From assembly GCA_030581615.1 (NCBI GenBank), contig JAKTTT010000048.1:1-64000 (forward strand): a stretch of DNA of 64,000 nt, given 5' to 3'. The position numbers and the translations under genes are program-made. Positions 9,497 to 21,529 of this stretch are shown here, one piece after another. The notes below the pieces were generated by a model, which saw only the letters and a list, made by a program, of their open reading frames with translations, made no database searches and was not told the DNA's origin. Source of the DNA: Alloascoidea africana (lineage: Eukaryota > Ascomycota > Alloascoideomycetes > Alloascoideales > Alloascoideaceae). Numbering within the stretch: the stretch's first letter is position 1; each line of letters begins with the position of its first letter.

Positions 9497-12400
9497 CTAA
9501 ATCATAACCATTCCATCAGTCAGGTTGCCGTTTATCGGAGCAGGTGGTTGTGAAGCCACAGATGGCACAACGGGAGAAGAGTTTGGCTGCTTCTGCTGCT
9601 GTTGCTGCTGCTGCTGCTGTTGCTGTTGCTGTTGCTGTTGTTGCTGACCTGAAGATTCTGTCAAAGTCTGTGCAATTCCATTTAACAATTCATCATCAAT
9701 GTCTTCGATTTTAACACCACATGATAAAGATACGAGTTTCCGATAATCATTCATTTTCTCACCTACACCTGATTCAATCCACAATTTAACAATTTGATCC
9801 AGAATCTGTTGTCTTTCAATTTGAAGATTTGAAAGCTCAATTGCAAATCGAACTGCTTCTTTTTGTTCTTGTGGAGTTATCAATTCGATTTCATTGTTTT
9901 CTTCTCCTGAATCACGAGTCACCACTGAATTCTCCTCATTTGTTTCACTTGATGAATCAGTGGTAGTGGTCGCAGTGGTCGCAGTGGTCGCGGTGTTGGT
10001 GGTAGTACTTGTCGATGTTGTTGATTTCTTATGGTTTTTAGTTCCCCCCGATGTGATTCCATTGTTGGATTCACGCATCTGATGATGATTATGATGAATA
10101 TGATGATCTTTTTGTTGGATTTTGCTCTCTTCCATGTGTACCAATTTTGCCAGGTCCAATGCTTGAGTACGTTCGACCAATTTTTTCAACTGAATACTTT
10201 GAGAATCAATGTACTGTTCAGCTTGATTTACATTTTCAACCAACAAATGTTCTTTCCCGACTTCTCGTTCCAACCTCTCAATTTCCGAATCCGTTGTGAA
10301 AATATTGTTTACAATATTTGCCGTTATATGACGAGCTTGTGTCAATTCTGCCTGTTTTTCCGAAAGTTCGGTTTTCATCTGGACCGAAAGTTTCGGTAAA
10401 CAATCTTGAATCTTGAGTAGTGATTCGTCAATTGAATTGTTGACATGGTGATCAGTTGGAGATGGCGTCTCTGCACTGTTGTTGTTGTTATTTGTGAGAA
10501 CTGTGGATCTATTTGGAGTTTTATCGGGGAAATATCTGTTTTTGGTCGGAGTTTCACTAAGCAGTTGTTGGTCTCTGTCCTGCTGATGGAGATGTATGTG
10601 ATTTTGGAAAGAAACTTGTTGAGGTAACAATTGTTGTCGTTCTTGAGATTGCATCTGAAACGGTTGTTGTTGAGATGGGAATGGCCGTGCCAGAGGGGGA
10701 AGTGGGCGATTCAGTTGAACATTATGAGTCGTCGATGATGGTTGATGTTGAGTTTGAAACTGGGCAGCATCTGCTTGTGCTTGTGCTTGTGCTTGTGCTT
10801 GAGCTTGAGCCTGAGCTTGAGCTTGAGCTTGAGCCTGGGCCTGAGCTTGAGCCTGTTGTTCATTCTGATTCAATTTACACAAGATATCAGCAGCGGTTAT
10901 ACCATCTTTATTCGGTATATCTGTCTTTGCGTTAAAGTCCAACAAAATTCGAATACATTTAAACAATCCCAACTTTGCACTAATATGGAGCACAGTATCA
11001 CCAAACATATTTTGATGGTTTAACATACTACTCATAAATTCTTCAGTTTGGGAATTGCTAATTTTTTTCAACAACGATTCGAAATAATAATCCACGCTCA
11101 TCAATTGCAATTGTAATTGGTTTTCGAGTTGAGAAGATATAGGAGGTTGTTGTTGTTGTTGACGAAGATTTTGATTTTGATTTTGATTTTGATTTTGATT
11201 ACGTTCCTGTTGTCTCACATCACTTGCGACGGAAACAATATGGTGTAATAGAGAATTACCGGCCTTGTCTATTGAAAACAGAGAATTGCTAAGAACGTTA
11301 CAAAACTGGGGGAAATTTTTTTTTTCAAAACAATGTGTGAAACAAAGCAATCTCGCCAATGGAATTTCATCCATGTTATTGGGTAAAAAAGCATTTGCAC
11401 CCAATTCAACAAGTCTTTTCGCAATGTTGATTTGTCCCAAAGCACAGGCCCAATGTAACGCAGTATGGCCCAGATCGTCCAATACCTGATGGACGTTAAG
11501 GTTGAAGTTTGCCGGATATTTTAGAAACTCGGGTACAATGTCCTGATCCGGGTTTGCAAACAGTTGCAAAAATAGATCCACATTGTATTGGGATTGGGAG
11601 GACAGATGGTCTTGAACAGGTCTTGATTCTCTTGGACCCAGGCCCATGAATGGAGGTCTTTGATGTTGTTGGAGATGGAAAGGAGGAGGTGGTGGTTGAA
11701 TTTGAATTTGATTTTGATTTTGATTTTGATTTTGGGATTGCGATTGCGAGTACGGCATGGGTCTTCTAAACATTTGCCCCAGGGCATTGGGATTTGGGTT
11801 GGTTGCTGCGTGGAGTCGTTTCGAATTCGAATTGGGACCCATGTACACGTTCAGGTTCATGTCCATTGTCATTTGGGAAGGCAATAGATGATTTGGATTT
11901 GGATTTGGATTTGGATTTGCTATTCTGGTTGAGTGTTTGTGATGGAAATGGTGGTCGTCAACTTCCGTGTCGGCGACAAATTCACTGGGGGAAGTGCTTC
12001 TCGAAGAAGCCTTGTCGAGGTCGCTCAAGCCCTGGGAACCCTGACTATTTTCATCGTCTCTTTGTTTTTTCAACGGGGTTGATTGGATGGAGATGTTTGG
12101 TCTAAAAGGAGGAGCATTTGCGAGGAGCATTGGGTTTTGACCAACACTTTGGGGAGTAATTGAGGAGGAGGAAGAGGAGGCCATTTTCAAGGAGGAGTTT
12201 TTCCGGGGTCTTTTGTTTGGATGGTGGTTTGAATCGGAGTTATTCCCAGTTGTTCTAATTCTCAAACTTTTTGGCATTCGAGGGGGACTTTTATCGGTTG
12301 GTTGGTAATGTAACAAGGGGAGGACTTGATTTTCGACCCCATGTTGTTTAGCCAATTTAAGGGCGATTTGAAGAGGGACCCAGGTGCCTTGGTATCTGCC

Positions 12401-12777
12401 ATAACCACCTTGGACTTTTTCATGGATACCAGTTTGAATTTCTCGTTCAAGAATACGTGTCCGTTGGGCTTTTGGGAAGTTTGCGATTTTTAGAATTTGG
12501 GTTGCGTTGACCCAGTCATCCGATCGTCGTCTCATGAGAGCTACATCTTTGACGAGAAGTTCATATACGTCGATCTGGAATAAGAGAAAAGGGGGGTTGT
12601 TAGAGCAGGTTAATCACGGTTTGCAATTTAGGGGAAAACGGGGTAGTAGAACGAGAGAGTACGAGCACCAGAAAAGTTGAGGCTGGACCGGTGAGTGAAG
12701 AAAAAAAAGGTACTTACGCCGGTGTAGGTGGCCAAATAGACCTGGGGTGTGGAGTCGAGGTCCTTGGGGTCAGACAT
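9497..12777 (-). CDS. MBP1: APSES transcription factor, MBF/SBF DNA-binding subunit (Mbp1/Swi4 family)
   Basis: Two exons: 12718-12777 (20 codons, MSDPKDLDSTPQVYLATYTG) and 9497-12574, with a 143-nt intron (GTAAGT ... CTCTAAC ... TTCCAG). Splicing restores the KilA-N/APSES domain (VDVYELL-type strand, then DDWVNATQILK and HEKVQGGYGRYQGTWVP), residues ~13-105. Ankyrin repeats lie near 385-420 (HTALHWACALGQ) and 535-575 (GDTVLHISAKLG), with coiled coil towards the C terminus, where heterodimerisation with Swi6 occurs in this family. Total 1045 aa. Odd features: a long Q-A dipeptide run (~593-622), N-Q repeats and a C-terminal polyQ (~995-1015), all from hexa- or trinucleotide repeats. The DNA-binding helix is closest to Mbp1; Swi4 is the alternative. 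Role: G1/S transcription. Confidence 0.9.
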
Positions 12778-13341
12778 TGCAAGCGACGGTCTGTTGGAGA
12801 CTGCGAAGCGAAGCGAAGCGGTGAAGCGGTGAAGCGGTGAGCCGATGAAGCGGTGAAGCGACGAAGCGGCTCCGGGGGTGTAGGAGCAAGCGGTGCAGAG
12901 CCAGTGAGAAAAGTTGGTCGGAGAGCAGGGACCGGCAGATCTGGGAGGAGTTTGGGGCTGGCGAAGAGGCGTGAGCAGTCGCGGTCGCGGTCGCAGTAGC
13001 TATAACACTGGAGCTAAAGCTGGAGCTGGAGCTGGAGCTGGAGCTGGAAGTGGAAGTGGAAGCTGGAAACTGGAAGCTGGAGTTGGAACTGGAGTAGAGA
13101 TTTAGATTGAGATGGAGGCTGTTTTTTGCCTTTGCAAGCGTCGCAAAAAGCGATTATGTACGTCCTTCCCAAACAGGAAGTGTTGCTGCTTTGGGCGGAC
13201 ACCCGTACGCCCGCAGGGGGAGAAAAGGAGGCAGAACACGCGCTTGCCCGCGTGCGCCCGCAGCAAGCACGGCACCCGCTCAGAACCCAGCGACACGGGG
13301 TGTGTTTGTTCATGTGGTTTCCACGTGACCCGGTCCAGGGC
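12778..13341. repeat. Promoter region with short tandem repeats
   Basis: Spacer upstream of the APSES gene. Around 12806-12870 there is an irregular array of a GTGAAGCG-type octamer, and around 13015-13062 a GGAGCT/GGAAGT hexamer array. Base composition rises towards the GC-rich nonaspanin gene. The ORFs in all frames here share these repeats and look like composition artefacts. Confidence 0.5.
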
Positions 13342-15531
13342 TCAGGGCTTGTACAAGATGCGGACCACAAGCAGCCGTGCGGTCAGCATCGCAGCCGCAC
13401 CGCAAGAAAAAGCCACCGCCAGCGCGAGAGCCGCAAACGAGCCGAGCGAGACAGCAGAGTCTGAGTGCACGAGCCCTCCGTAGACAAGCACCCAGAGCCC
13501 GGGCCCGGAGCCGCGTAGAAACGACCGCCACTGCCACCGGTGGTCCTCGTGCGCGAGCTGGACGAACGTGAGCATGGCCGCGGCCTCGGCGGTGGCCACC
13601 AGTAGCGCCAGAAATGGCCATAGTGAGACTCGCTGGTAGCATTGACCACCAGCACTAGCACCAGCAATACAGAATTGGAACACGGATTCCAGCTCGGGCA
13701 AAACACATAGAAACGGAGGCAGGCCCGTGACAATTGCAAGCAAGGAAGTGCTCTTCAACCAGACGGGCTGCTTGGGGATCCAGCGAGGAATTGGGGTCTG
13801 TTTCGCGTGTCGGGGTGGTCTCGCGTGCTGGGGCTTCACGAGCAGTCCCAGCAAGACCACGGGCACCATTGTCACGGACCAGGCGACCGCCAGCACACAA
13901 ACCACCGCGAAGGGGCCCATAAACCGCACGCTGAAGCCAAGGCCGTTCCGGGGGGCCAGTCCCAGCAGCCACGCCGCGAACCGGATCGCGCAGAACAAGG
14001 CGACCGCCGCGGCCGGGACGAGCCCCACGGTGCCTGCCGCGAGAACTGTTGGCAGAGCCGTTGGCATTGCGAACCGCCGCTGGACGAGCCCCCGTTGGGA
14101 CTGGAAGCCCCGCCAGAGATGGCCGCTGGTGAAGCCTGCGACGAACCCGGCCGCGGCCAGCGATCCCGCGAGGACACGACCACTGCCATGGCCCAGGTAG
14201 AACCACACGGAGCCCAGGGCCAGTGCCAGATGGGTTCCTGCTCCCACCAGCGACGCCAGCAGCAGCGCTCTGCTGGGCGGGCGGAACACGTCGCGTGAGA
14301 GTGCTCGCCAGCCAGAGCCAGAGCCAGAGCGAGAGCATCTCTCGCTCTCGTCTGCCGGTGTTGGTGTTGGTGTCAGCATGGCGGTTGCGCCGTGCCCGTT
14401 CTTCTCGTGGTCCGACTCCACGGCCCGCGAAGGTCTGGCACGGAGCAGAACCACGCCCAGGGCTCCCGCCAGACTCAGCACCACCGCCAGCGACAGTCCC
14501 AGCGACTGCTTGTGACGGGCCGTTGCGGCCTGCTGCTGGGCTGGGTTGTGCTCGTTCTCGTCCTCCACGTAGTACCGCGCGGCCCTGTCCTCGAAGGCCC
14601 ACGAGTCCTCCTCCCGCCAGTACACCGAGTAGGAAAAAGTCACCTCCGTGGCCGTCTCGCCCAGCTCCAGGCCCGGCAGCGCGAACGCAGCGCCCGAGGC
14701 CGATCCCACGCTTCGCCCGGGCTCCAGCCTGGCCACGGATTTGGGGTACACCTCGACCCCGACGACGCGGAACTGCTGTTGCTGCTCGCGATGCTGCTCG
14801 CGATGCTGCTCGTACCGCTGGAACCGCTGGAACCGCTGGTAGCGCACCACGAGCGTCGCGTGGTTGTTGAGAAACGTGCGGCCACTACGCTCGTAGCCCA
14901 GCGGGAAGCCCGCGACGTAGTGCCTGGCGCCGTCTGCCACGGCCAGCAGCGTGGTGGCCGCGACCAGCCCGTCCAGCTGCCACTGGACTCGCTGCCGCTG
15001 TCGCACGAGCTGGCGGGCCAGGGCCACTCCGCGGCCGTCCAGCGTGTGCACACACGCCGGCTGCTGCTCGACCTCCCGGCGGAATCGCAGCGTGTGCGCC
15101 GTGCGAGTCCGGTGCACCCCCCACAGAACCTCCCCGGCGTCCCGTGGCAGTTGCAACTGCCATTGCAACAGCGACTGCGCCAGCCCGTGCGACCGGGACT
15201 GCGACTGCGACTGCGACTGCGAGGAACACTCCAGCAGCTGCTCGGCCCCATCGTATCGCTCCTGCCCTCCGCTCCTGAACAGCCTTCTAGAGTACACGGC
15301 AACCTCGTCCCCGTCTTCGTAAACCCTGCCCTGGAATTCGCCCCCTGGTTCGCCCCTGTTAGCCTTTTTGCCCCGTTTATAGTTCAAATTTCATCCCCCC
15401 CAGCCAAACAATAAAAGCAACCCCAGCAAACTTTCCTACTCACCAAATAGCCCGAGCCCGAGGCAAACAAAACTCCGGAGAAATACAAACAGCATAACCA
15501 GAAATATATTGCGTTGTCCACGTATCGTCAT
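13342..15531 (-). CDS. Nonaspanin / TM9 superfamily protein (Emp70-Tmn type)
   Basis: Two exons: 15444-15531 and 13342-15344, with a 99-nt intron (GTGAGT ... GGCTAAC ... ACCAG). Exon 1 supplies the only good start and a signal peptide (FLVMLFVFLRSFVCLGL). The joined protein is 696 aa, close to yeast Emp70/Tmn2/Tmn3 (667-706). The luminal domain carries the family-type SYSVYWREED...WAFEDR strand, followed by about nine membrane segments. The family acts in Golgi/endosome sorting, copper homeostasis and adhesion. The gene is strikingly GC-rich against its ~40% GC neighbours. A (GAGAAC)n repeat sits directly before the start codon. It is divergent from CDC27 with a 274-bp shared spacer. Which of the three yeast paralogues it matches is not resolved. 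Confidence 0.85.
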
Positions 15532-15532
15532 T

Positions 15533-15575
15533 GTTCTCGTTCTCGTTCTCGTTCTCGTTCTCGTTCTCGTTCTCG
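15533..15575. repeat. Hexanucleotide tandem repeat in divergent promoter
   Basis: About seven copies of GTTCTC (GAGAAC on the other strand) lie immediately upstream of the nonaspanin ATG, between it and CDC27. In nonaspanin orientation it would form a purine-rich 5' leader. Confidence 0.85.
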
Positions 15576-15805
15576 TCTCAACATCAGCATTCGCTTCGTG
15601 GTCTCCCAAACACACACACACATCACTTCACATCCATTCCTACCCTGGTCCCCGGAACTTGCCCCCCAGAACTCCCGGAAACCCACTCCTCCATCTCCTC
15701 GCTTTGCACTTGTCCAGCCGAAAAAGAAAACACAGATCCATATCCATCTCAGAAAGAACCGTCGCACCACCACCGATAACTATCCATCCTAGATTTGCAG
15801 GTGCT

Positions 15806-17980
15806 ATGGCCGTTCCGACCCTATCGATAACCCCGGGCGCTCAGGACTACACAATCCAACATTTACGAAAAACAATATGGTACGCATTGGACAACAACCT
15901 TCTCACCACGGCCCTCTTCACCGTGGAGCGATTACTGGCTATCGATTCCACAAATAGTACAAAACATCTATATGGCCTGGTTTTATTACGCCTGGGTCGA
16001 TACATGACCGCCTATAACGCAACCATAAACGTGGATCATGAAGGTTGTGTCTACGTCTTTGGTCAAGCCGCTCTTAAACTAAACAGAGCAAAAGACGCTG
16101 TTGATGCAATGAACAGAGTCTCATTAATCTCACCTCTCGAAATACCTTCACAGCAACAGCAACAGAAATCAAAAAACTCCTCGGCTAGAAATTTATTGCC
16201 TGATTATTCCGCTTTCAACTGTCTAAGAGGCAAACTTTACCGCTCAATTGGTGATATCAAAGAGGCAACTGTATGCCATACTTTGGCTCTAAAGGCAAAT
16301 CCCTATCTTTGGGAATCTTTCGAAGAACTGTGTCATATGGGTGTAAACATCCGCATAAAACAATTGTTTAAAAATAATGGTGATTCTACCCAATTCATCA
16401 CAACCCCAGATGATGATCCAAATTTCTTTTCTACTGCATCATCAACAACAACAACAACAGTTGCGAAAAGACAATCTTCACGAAACATTCCTGATTCAAC
16501 TCCAACTTCTACCACTTCTGCTTCCTCTTCCACATCCTCATCTTCCTCCTTTAGATCCTCGTTTTCTTCAAAAAGTGCTCTCATGACAAACTCTTATAAA
16601 CCAGTTGCTGCTGCTGGTGCTGCTGGTGCTGCTGCTGGTGCCCTGGATTCTACCCCAATAATACCCAAGAAGCAGGATCCTGAATCTTTTAAAACCCCAA
16701 GATTTAATAAACCTCTATACCCTGGTGCCCCTACAAGAAGACCCGAACGTGGCACCGCCGCTTTAGCCTATACCAACAACACACATGATCAGACAACTAC
16801 AAGTAATAATTTTAAGGCTCAACCACCCTTGGTTCCCGAAAATGAACCCAAACCTCGAACTTCTCGTTTCCTCACATCCAAATTCCAATCTCGTCTTACT
16901 TCAACAACCACAAATGCAAAGGATACTTTAATTGGACGAAGAGATCGAGACAAATTGAGGAAACCAAATTCAACAGATACAACAACAAGGGAAAATGCAC
17001 ATGCCTATTTAACCTCAATCTATTCTCTAATCTATAGAGCATATAGGGCAATGTCAAGATACGATTGTTATACTGCATTACGAATATTTAACGAATTACC
17101 CGAATCCCATGTTCAAACTGCTTGGGTATTGGGTAAAATTGGAAGATTACAATTCGAAACGGTCAATTATACAGAAGCAGAACAAACTTTTTCAAAATTG
17201 CATAATTTGGATAGAACTCGATTGGAAGATATGGAATATTATTCAACCCTTTTATGGCATCTCCATAAAGATACCGAATTAAGTTATTTGGCCCATGAAT
17301 TGGCCGATGTTGATGGGAAAGCTCCTCAAACTTGGTGTGCACTTGGTAATTCCTATTCTTTACAACGTGATACTGATCAAGCTTTACGATGCTTTAAAAG
17401 AGCAATTCAATTGGATCCAAGTTTCACTTATGCCTACACTTTACAAGGTCATGAACATGCTGCAAATGATTCTTTTGAACATGCTATTGAATCGTTTAGA
17501 TCCGCTTTACTCGTTGATAAACGTCATTATAACGCCGTTTATGGAATTGGAATGGTTTCTTTAAAATTGGGCGATTTTCAAAAAGCAGAATATTTCTTTC
17601 GAAGAGCATGTGATATCAATCCTATAAACGTTGTTCTACTATGTTGTTTAGGAATGGTTTTCGAAAAAGAGGATAAAAAAATCGAGGCTCTTGAAATGTA
17701 TCAAAAAGCTTGTAAATTAAATCCAAATAGTGCCCTTTCACGTTTCAAAAAAGCCCATCTATTGGTATCTTTACAAGATTATGATCAAGCATTGAAAGAA
17801 TTTGAAGAATTGGAACAATTGGCTCCTGATGAAGCAAGTGTTCATTTTTTATTGGGTCAACTCTATAAAATGATGAAAAATAAAAATCGTTCGGTTCGTC
17901 AATTTACAATCGCTTTGGAATTGGATCCAAAAGGTGCACATCTGATTAAAGAGGCAATGGAAGGTTTGACCAATTTGTAA
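15806..17980 (+). CDS. CDC27: Anaphase-promoting complex TPR subunit Cdc27/Apc3
   Basis: 724 residues from ATG15806. The longer open frame back to 15509 lacks an ATG at its head and overlaps the nonaspanin exon, so it is rejected. The N-terminal Apc3 dimerisation region (IWYALDNNLLTTALFTVERLLAID, HLYGLVLLRLGRY) is followed by an S/T-rich disordered middle (~190-390) and C-terminal tandem TPRs (~410-724; for example WCALGNSYSLQRDTDQALRCFKRAIQLDP and YNAVYGIGMVSLKLGDFQKAEYFF). The length is close to S. cerevisiae Cdc27 (758). Scaffold subunit of the ubiquitin ligase that drives mitotic exit; the TPRs bind the IR tails of activators. Confidence 0.95.
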   Translation: MAVPTLSITPGAQDYTIQHLRKTIWYALDNNLLTTALFTVERLLAIDSTNSTKHLYGLVLLRLGRYMTAYNATINVDHEGCVYVFGQAALKLNRAKDAVDAMNRVSLISPLEIPSQQQQQKSKNSSARNLLPDYSAFNCLRGKLYRSIGDIKEATVCHTLALKANPYLWESFEELCHMGVNIRIKQLFKNNGDSTQFITTPDDDPNFFSTASSTTTTTVAKRQSSRNIPDSTPTSTTSASSSTSSSSSFRSSFSSKSALMTNSYKPVAAAGAAGAAAGALDSTPIIPKKQDPESFKTPRFNKPLYPGAPTRRPERGTAALAYTNNTHDQTTTSNNFKAQPPLVPENEPKPRTSRFLTSKFQSRLTSTTTNAKDTLIGRRDRDKLRKPNSTDTTTRENAHAYLTSIYSLIYRAYRAMSRYDCYTALRIFNELPESHVQTAWVLGKIGRLQFETVNYTEAEQTFSKLHNLDRTRLEDMEYYSTLLWHLHKDTELSYLAHELADVDGKAPQTWCALGNSYSLQRDTDQALRCFKRAIQLDPSFTYAYTLQGHEHAANDSFEHAIESFRSALLVDKRHYNAVYGIGMVSLKLGDFQKAEYFFRRACDINPINVVLLCCLGMVFEKEDKKIEALEMYQKACKLNPNSALSRFKKAHLLVSLQDYDQALKEFEELEQLAPDEASVHFLLGQLYKMMKNKNRSVRQFTIALELDPKGAHLIKEAMEGLTNL

Positions 17981-18284
17981 TTTTTATACTCATATGTCAA
18001 TGTCAATTTTGATGAAAAAAGAACAGTTTGCTAATTGATATACCATACAAGGTTTTTTTTCCCTTCTTTTTTATAGCTATGCATAGAATAGCTATAATGT
18101 CATAGTTTAATCATACAAATAGGCATGATTTGGGTGTTTGCGTTATTTTTTTGTACACGTAAACTGGTCATGGCACTTTATAGCATCTTTTTTTTGGGGT
18201 ATTTGGAAAAGTTACTTGGGATTTTCTCTGTTATTCAAGTGATATTCGTATAATAGAGATGAGAATGTTTGAATTGATGATTTA

Positions 18285-18834
18285 TGTTATAAGGTTGCTA
18301 TGTGCAAGAGACTTCGAGCCACACAAAGACTACAAAGTCACTTAGCTCACAAGACTAGAACAAAAGGAAAGGTTTAGTTGTTAGCTACGAATATATAAGG
18401 AAGAGACTTGTCCCCTTCTAGTGAAAAGGTCAAGCTCAATTTAGACTGCTATTTATACTTTAATACAAACCAGATTCTACTTTGCAACACAAACATATAA
18501 TAATTTACTACTGATCAAGTTAATGATGATAATCTTTTTTTCTTTTCTTTTGAATGACCACAATCTCCCCATTTATTATATGTTTGGGTTGCAAAGTAGA
18601 ATCTGGTTTGTATTAAAGTACAAATAGCAGTCTAAATTGAGCTTGACCTTTTCACTAGAAGGGGACAAGTCTCTTCCTTATATATTCGTAAGCTAACAAC
18701 TAAACCTTTCCTTTGTGTTCTAGTTGGTGGCAACTTAGCAACTAAACCTTTCCTCTCGTTCTAGTCTTGTGAGCTAAGTGACTTTGTAGTCTTTGTGTGA
18801 CTCAAAGTCTCTTGCACATAGCAACCTTATAACA
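18285..18834. mobile_element. Pair of solo LTR-like repeats (family A) in inverted orientation
   Basis: Two near-identical copies form a large palindrome: 18285-18503 on the plus strand and 18573-18834 on the minus strand, about 70 bp apart. The outer ends read TGTTATAAGG ... CCTTATAACA, the TG...CA form expected of LTRs, and a TATATAAGG box sits inside. The right copy is longer by an internal repeat of roughly 40 bp. High similarity suggests fairly recent insertion. Fossil; no coding part is seen between the copies. Confidence 0.7.
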
Positions 18835-18993
18835 CCATTTCTATAACCACAGATTTTGATTTTGATTGTGTATGATAACCCATGGATCTGAAAATACACT
18901 GTAGTAAAAATTGGAATATTTCTGGTGTTCAATGGTGACTTTTTTACGACCAAATGATCACTATGTTTGTGGCAGAACAAATAATACAACATG

Positions 18994-19987
18994 TGTTATA
19001 ATGAGATGGCTTATCACACACGAAGAATATCTCACTACGTAGTTCTGTCTATATAAGAAGAGTCTTTCTCTCGTTTCTAATAAACTAGGCTTTTTACAGA
19101 CTAAACTCCTAACAAACTAGATTCTGTCATTCTGCGAGTATAACATGGAGATCGTGCTTTACGCGCTTTACTTCACTTTTGGACTCATTCCGTGGATCGT
19201 ACTCTATTCAGGGTACGAACTCAGTGTTTATCAGGAACAGTTACTGAGCACATTGTGAGGAGGACACATAGCGGGAAAGAGCTACAGCAACACAACCCCG
19301 TACCTGTCCTTTCTGGAATTTCTCAATTCTGTTAAAGATTTCGTTCTCAGTTGGAAACAACACTATCTCTGTATATGCAATGGGAATCTTAACCATCGTT
19401 GATACAATCTGTTGCGAAAATAGTACGTGTAAGAAGTTAAGCGTTCTCAGTAATTTGAAGGAAGTCGACATGATAACTTCGGTGTATGGTCCTGTGAGCT
19501 GTAACATCGATGAAAAAGCATGGTAGATTGTATCAACGATGGTTAAGGTTCCCATTGCATATACAGAGATAGTGTTGTTTCCAACTGAGAACGAAATCTT
19601 TAACAGAATTGAGAAATTCCAGAAAGGACAGGTACGGGGTTGTGTTGCTGTAGCTCTTTCCCGCTATGTGTCCTCCTCACAATGTGCTCAGTAACTGTTC
19701 CTGATAAACACTGAGTTCGTACCCTGAATAGAGTACGATCCACGGAATGAGTCCAAAAGTGAAGTAAAGCGCGTAAAGCACGATCTCCATGTTATACTCG
19801 CAGAATGACAGAATCTAGTTTGTTAGGAGTTTAGTCTGTAAAAAGCCTAGTTTATTAGAAACGAGAGAAAGACTCTTCTTATATAGACCGAACTATGTAG
19901 CAACCGTGGTACGAATGGCTTTCTTGTGTACCATACCGAACGTGGTAAGATTGGTTTGCTAGTATAATGAATCATCTCATTATAACA
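18994..19987. mobile_element. Fold-back LTR retroelement fossil (family B)
   Basis: An LTR on the plus strand (18994-19145) and a related LTR on the minus strand (19790-19987) both read TGTTATAATGAGATG ... GAGTATAACA. Each is followed by the same leader beginning TGGAGATCGTGC, which could be a primer-binding site because it starts with TGG. The arms (18994-19410 and 19525-19987) are almost identical around a ~114-bp spacer. The two LTRs differ mainly in the upstream part. This is a broken, rearranged element, probably Ty3/Gypsy type from the protease fragments nearby; recent, given the arm identity. Confidence 0.7.
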
Positions 19988-20912
19988 CAATCTGATATTT
20001 TTTCATCAACGTAACAACTCACAGGACCATACATCAAAGTTATCATGTCCGCTTCCTTCAAACTACAGAAAACACTGAACTTTTTACATGTATTGTTTTC
20101 ACAACCACCTATCACCGTCCGCGAATTTGTCTTATTCATCCTGGTAGGGACAACCTGAATCTACATCATTAGAAGCAAAACTCAAATCCAAGAAAGATAA
20201 ACAAGACAAATCTGCGAAAGGAGGACAATCCACAGTGAACTTGCAATACGATTCACCTTTACCACATGAAATCCCTGACGCTCAGTTCTTAAATATTCTT
20301 CAGGAGCCTACGGAGAAAATCTTGCATGTTATTCCAATGCAACACAAATTACATTACCACTTTCCCCTAATCGAAGTTCCAGAGCAGATATCTGGAATGG
20401 CATATGGAAAGGGATCAAACCGAAGGAATTTTCTGGCAGTGAACTACTACAAACGCTCTATTACAGATTACACGCCTCAATGGAAGAAACAGTTAAAATT
20501 GACAAGTTATCTGACAAGTTAACAGGTAACCCCGCCGCCTTACATATGGGAAACCTACAAAACTTCAAGTAAGTCTTTAAATATCAACCTTGAACCAAGG
20601 ACCTTTGAGACTGTCTTTTTAGAGGCAAGAGAAAGAGTTCTCAAATCACCCCCATAGTCACTAATCCAACCGAAATCAAGAACCTGTTTCGAGTAATTGA
20701 AGAAACACCCTATCTTTGCTTTCGGGACTCCAAATTTTTCTTTATTAGTCTCGTAGATTTGGGGACCATTTAGGGATCTAATTTCAAAAGACAATGTGAA
20801 GTCTTTTCTCGAAGCCCACCCCACCCATCGGAGGATGTGAACGAACCAGCACAACAACTTACAGAAATAAAGTGGAAAGTCCGAAAAAGCATCAGCAGGA
20901 ACGGAAAACCCA
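19988..20912. mobile_element. Fragments of LTR retroelement coding region
   Basis: 19998-20105 is an inverted, diverged copy of the spacer at 19411-19524; both can encode a shared peptide block (SFKL...TLNFLHVLFSQ). Two further open stretches (20235-20522 plus strand, 20555-20857 minus strand) have no recognisable family. The whole is read as decayed element sequence between inverted pieces. Confidence 0.45.
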
Positions 20913-21470
20913 ATGGTGCAACAAAAAAATCCTATTGAGAAAGTTTCAATTAATCACTTATCTTGCCAAAAGGATATGGGTAAAGTACCAACGGTAACCC
21001 TAATCTTTGAAAACGGACAAAAACTAAATGCGCTTATTGACCCAGGTGCCTCTCATATTTTTATCAGCCGAAACCTTCTCAAGGATTTGGATGCAATAAT
21101 TATTCAAGATACAGAAAGAGAAATGAGACAGGTAGAAACGGTCAGATCCAAACCAGTTCTCGAACCAAATTATATATGAGTCTCAACCTGTCTCATTTAT
21201 TTGTCTGTATCTTGAATAATGATCGCATCCAAATCCTTGAGAAGATTTCGGCTGATGAAACTGTGAGAGGCACCTGGGTCAATAAGCGCATTTAGTTTTT
21301 GTCCGTTTTCAAAGATTAGAGTAGTCGTTGGTACTTTAACCATATCATCTTGGCAAGATAGGTGGCTAGTTGAAATTTTATCGATAGGATTTTTTGTATT
21401 GATCAATAATAAATGAAAGAGCGCAGATATAATTAGGTTCGAGAACGGGTTCGGTTCTGACCGTCTCAAC
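20913..21470. mobile_element. Inverted pair of retroelement protease fragments
   Basis: The plus-strand piece (about 20913-21179) and the minus-strand piece (about 21197-21469) both encode a retropepsin-like core: ALIDPGASH, then FISRNLLKDLDAI. A DPGAS/DSGAT-type motif in this context is typical of Ty3/Gypsy elements. The two copies form another palindrome. Fossil remnants; no reverse transcriptase or integrase was recognised in the window. Confidence 0.7.
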
Positions 21471-21529
21471 CTGTCTCATTCCTTTGTCTGTATTTTGAAT
21501 AATGATCTCATCCAAATCATAGTCGTATT

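Noticed and set aside
13655-15414. Very long ORFs on both strands inside the nonaspanin gene (up to ~340 codons)
   Set aside because: They are frame shadows of a GC-rich gene in which stop codons are rare; the nonaspanin frame has family motifs and a spliced signal peptide.
15509-15805. N-terminal extension of CDC27 by ~99 codons
   Set aside because: The frame starts at a TTG, overlaps the nonaspanin first exon and encodes repeat-derived residues; ATG15806 matches the Apc3 N terminus.
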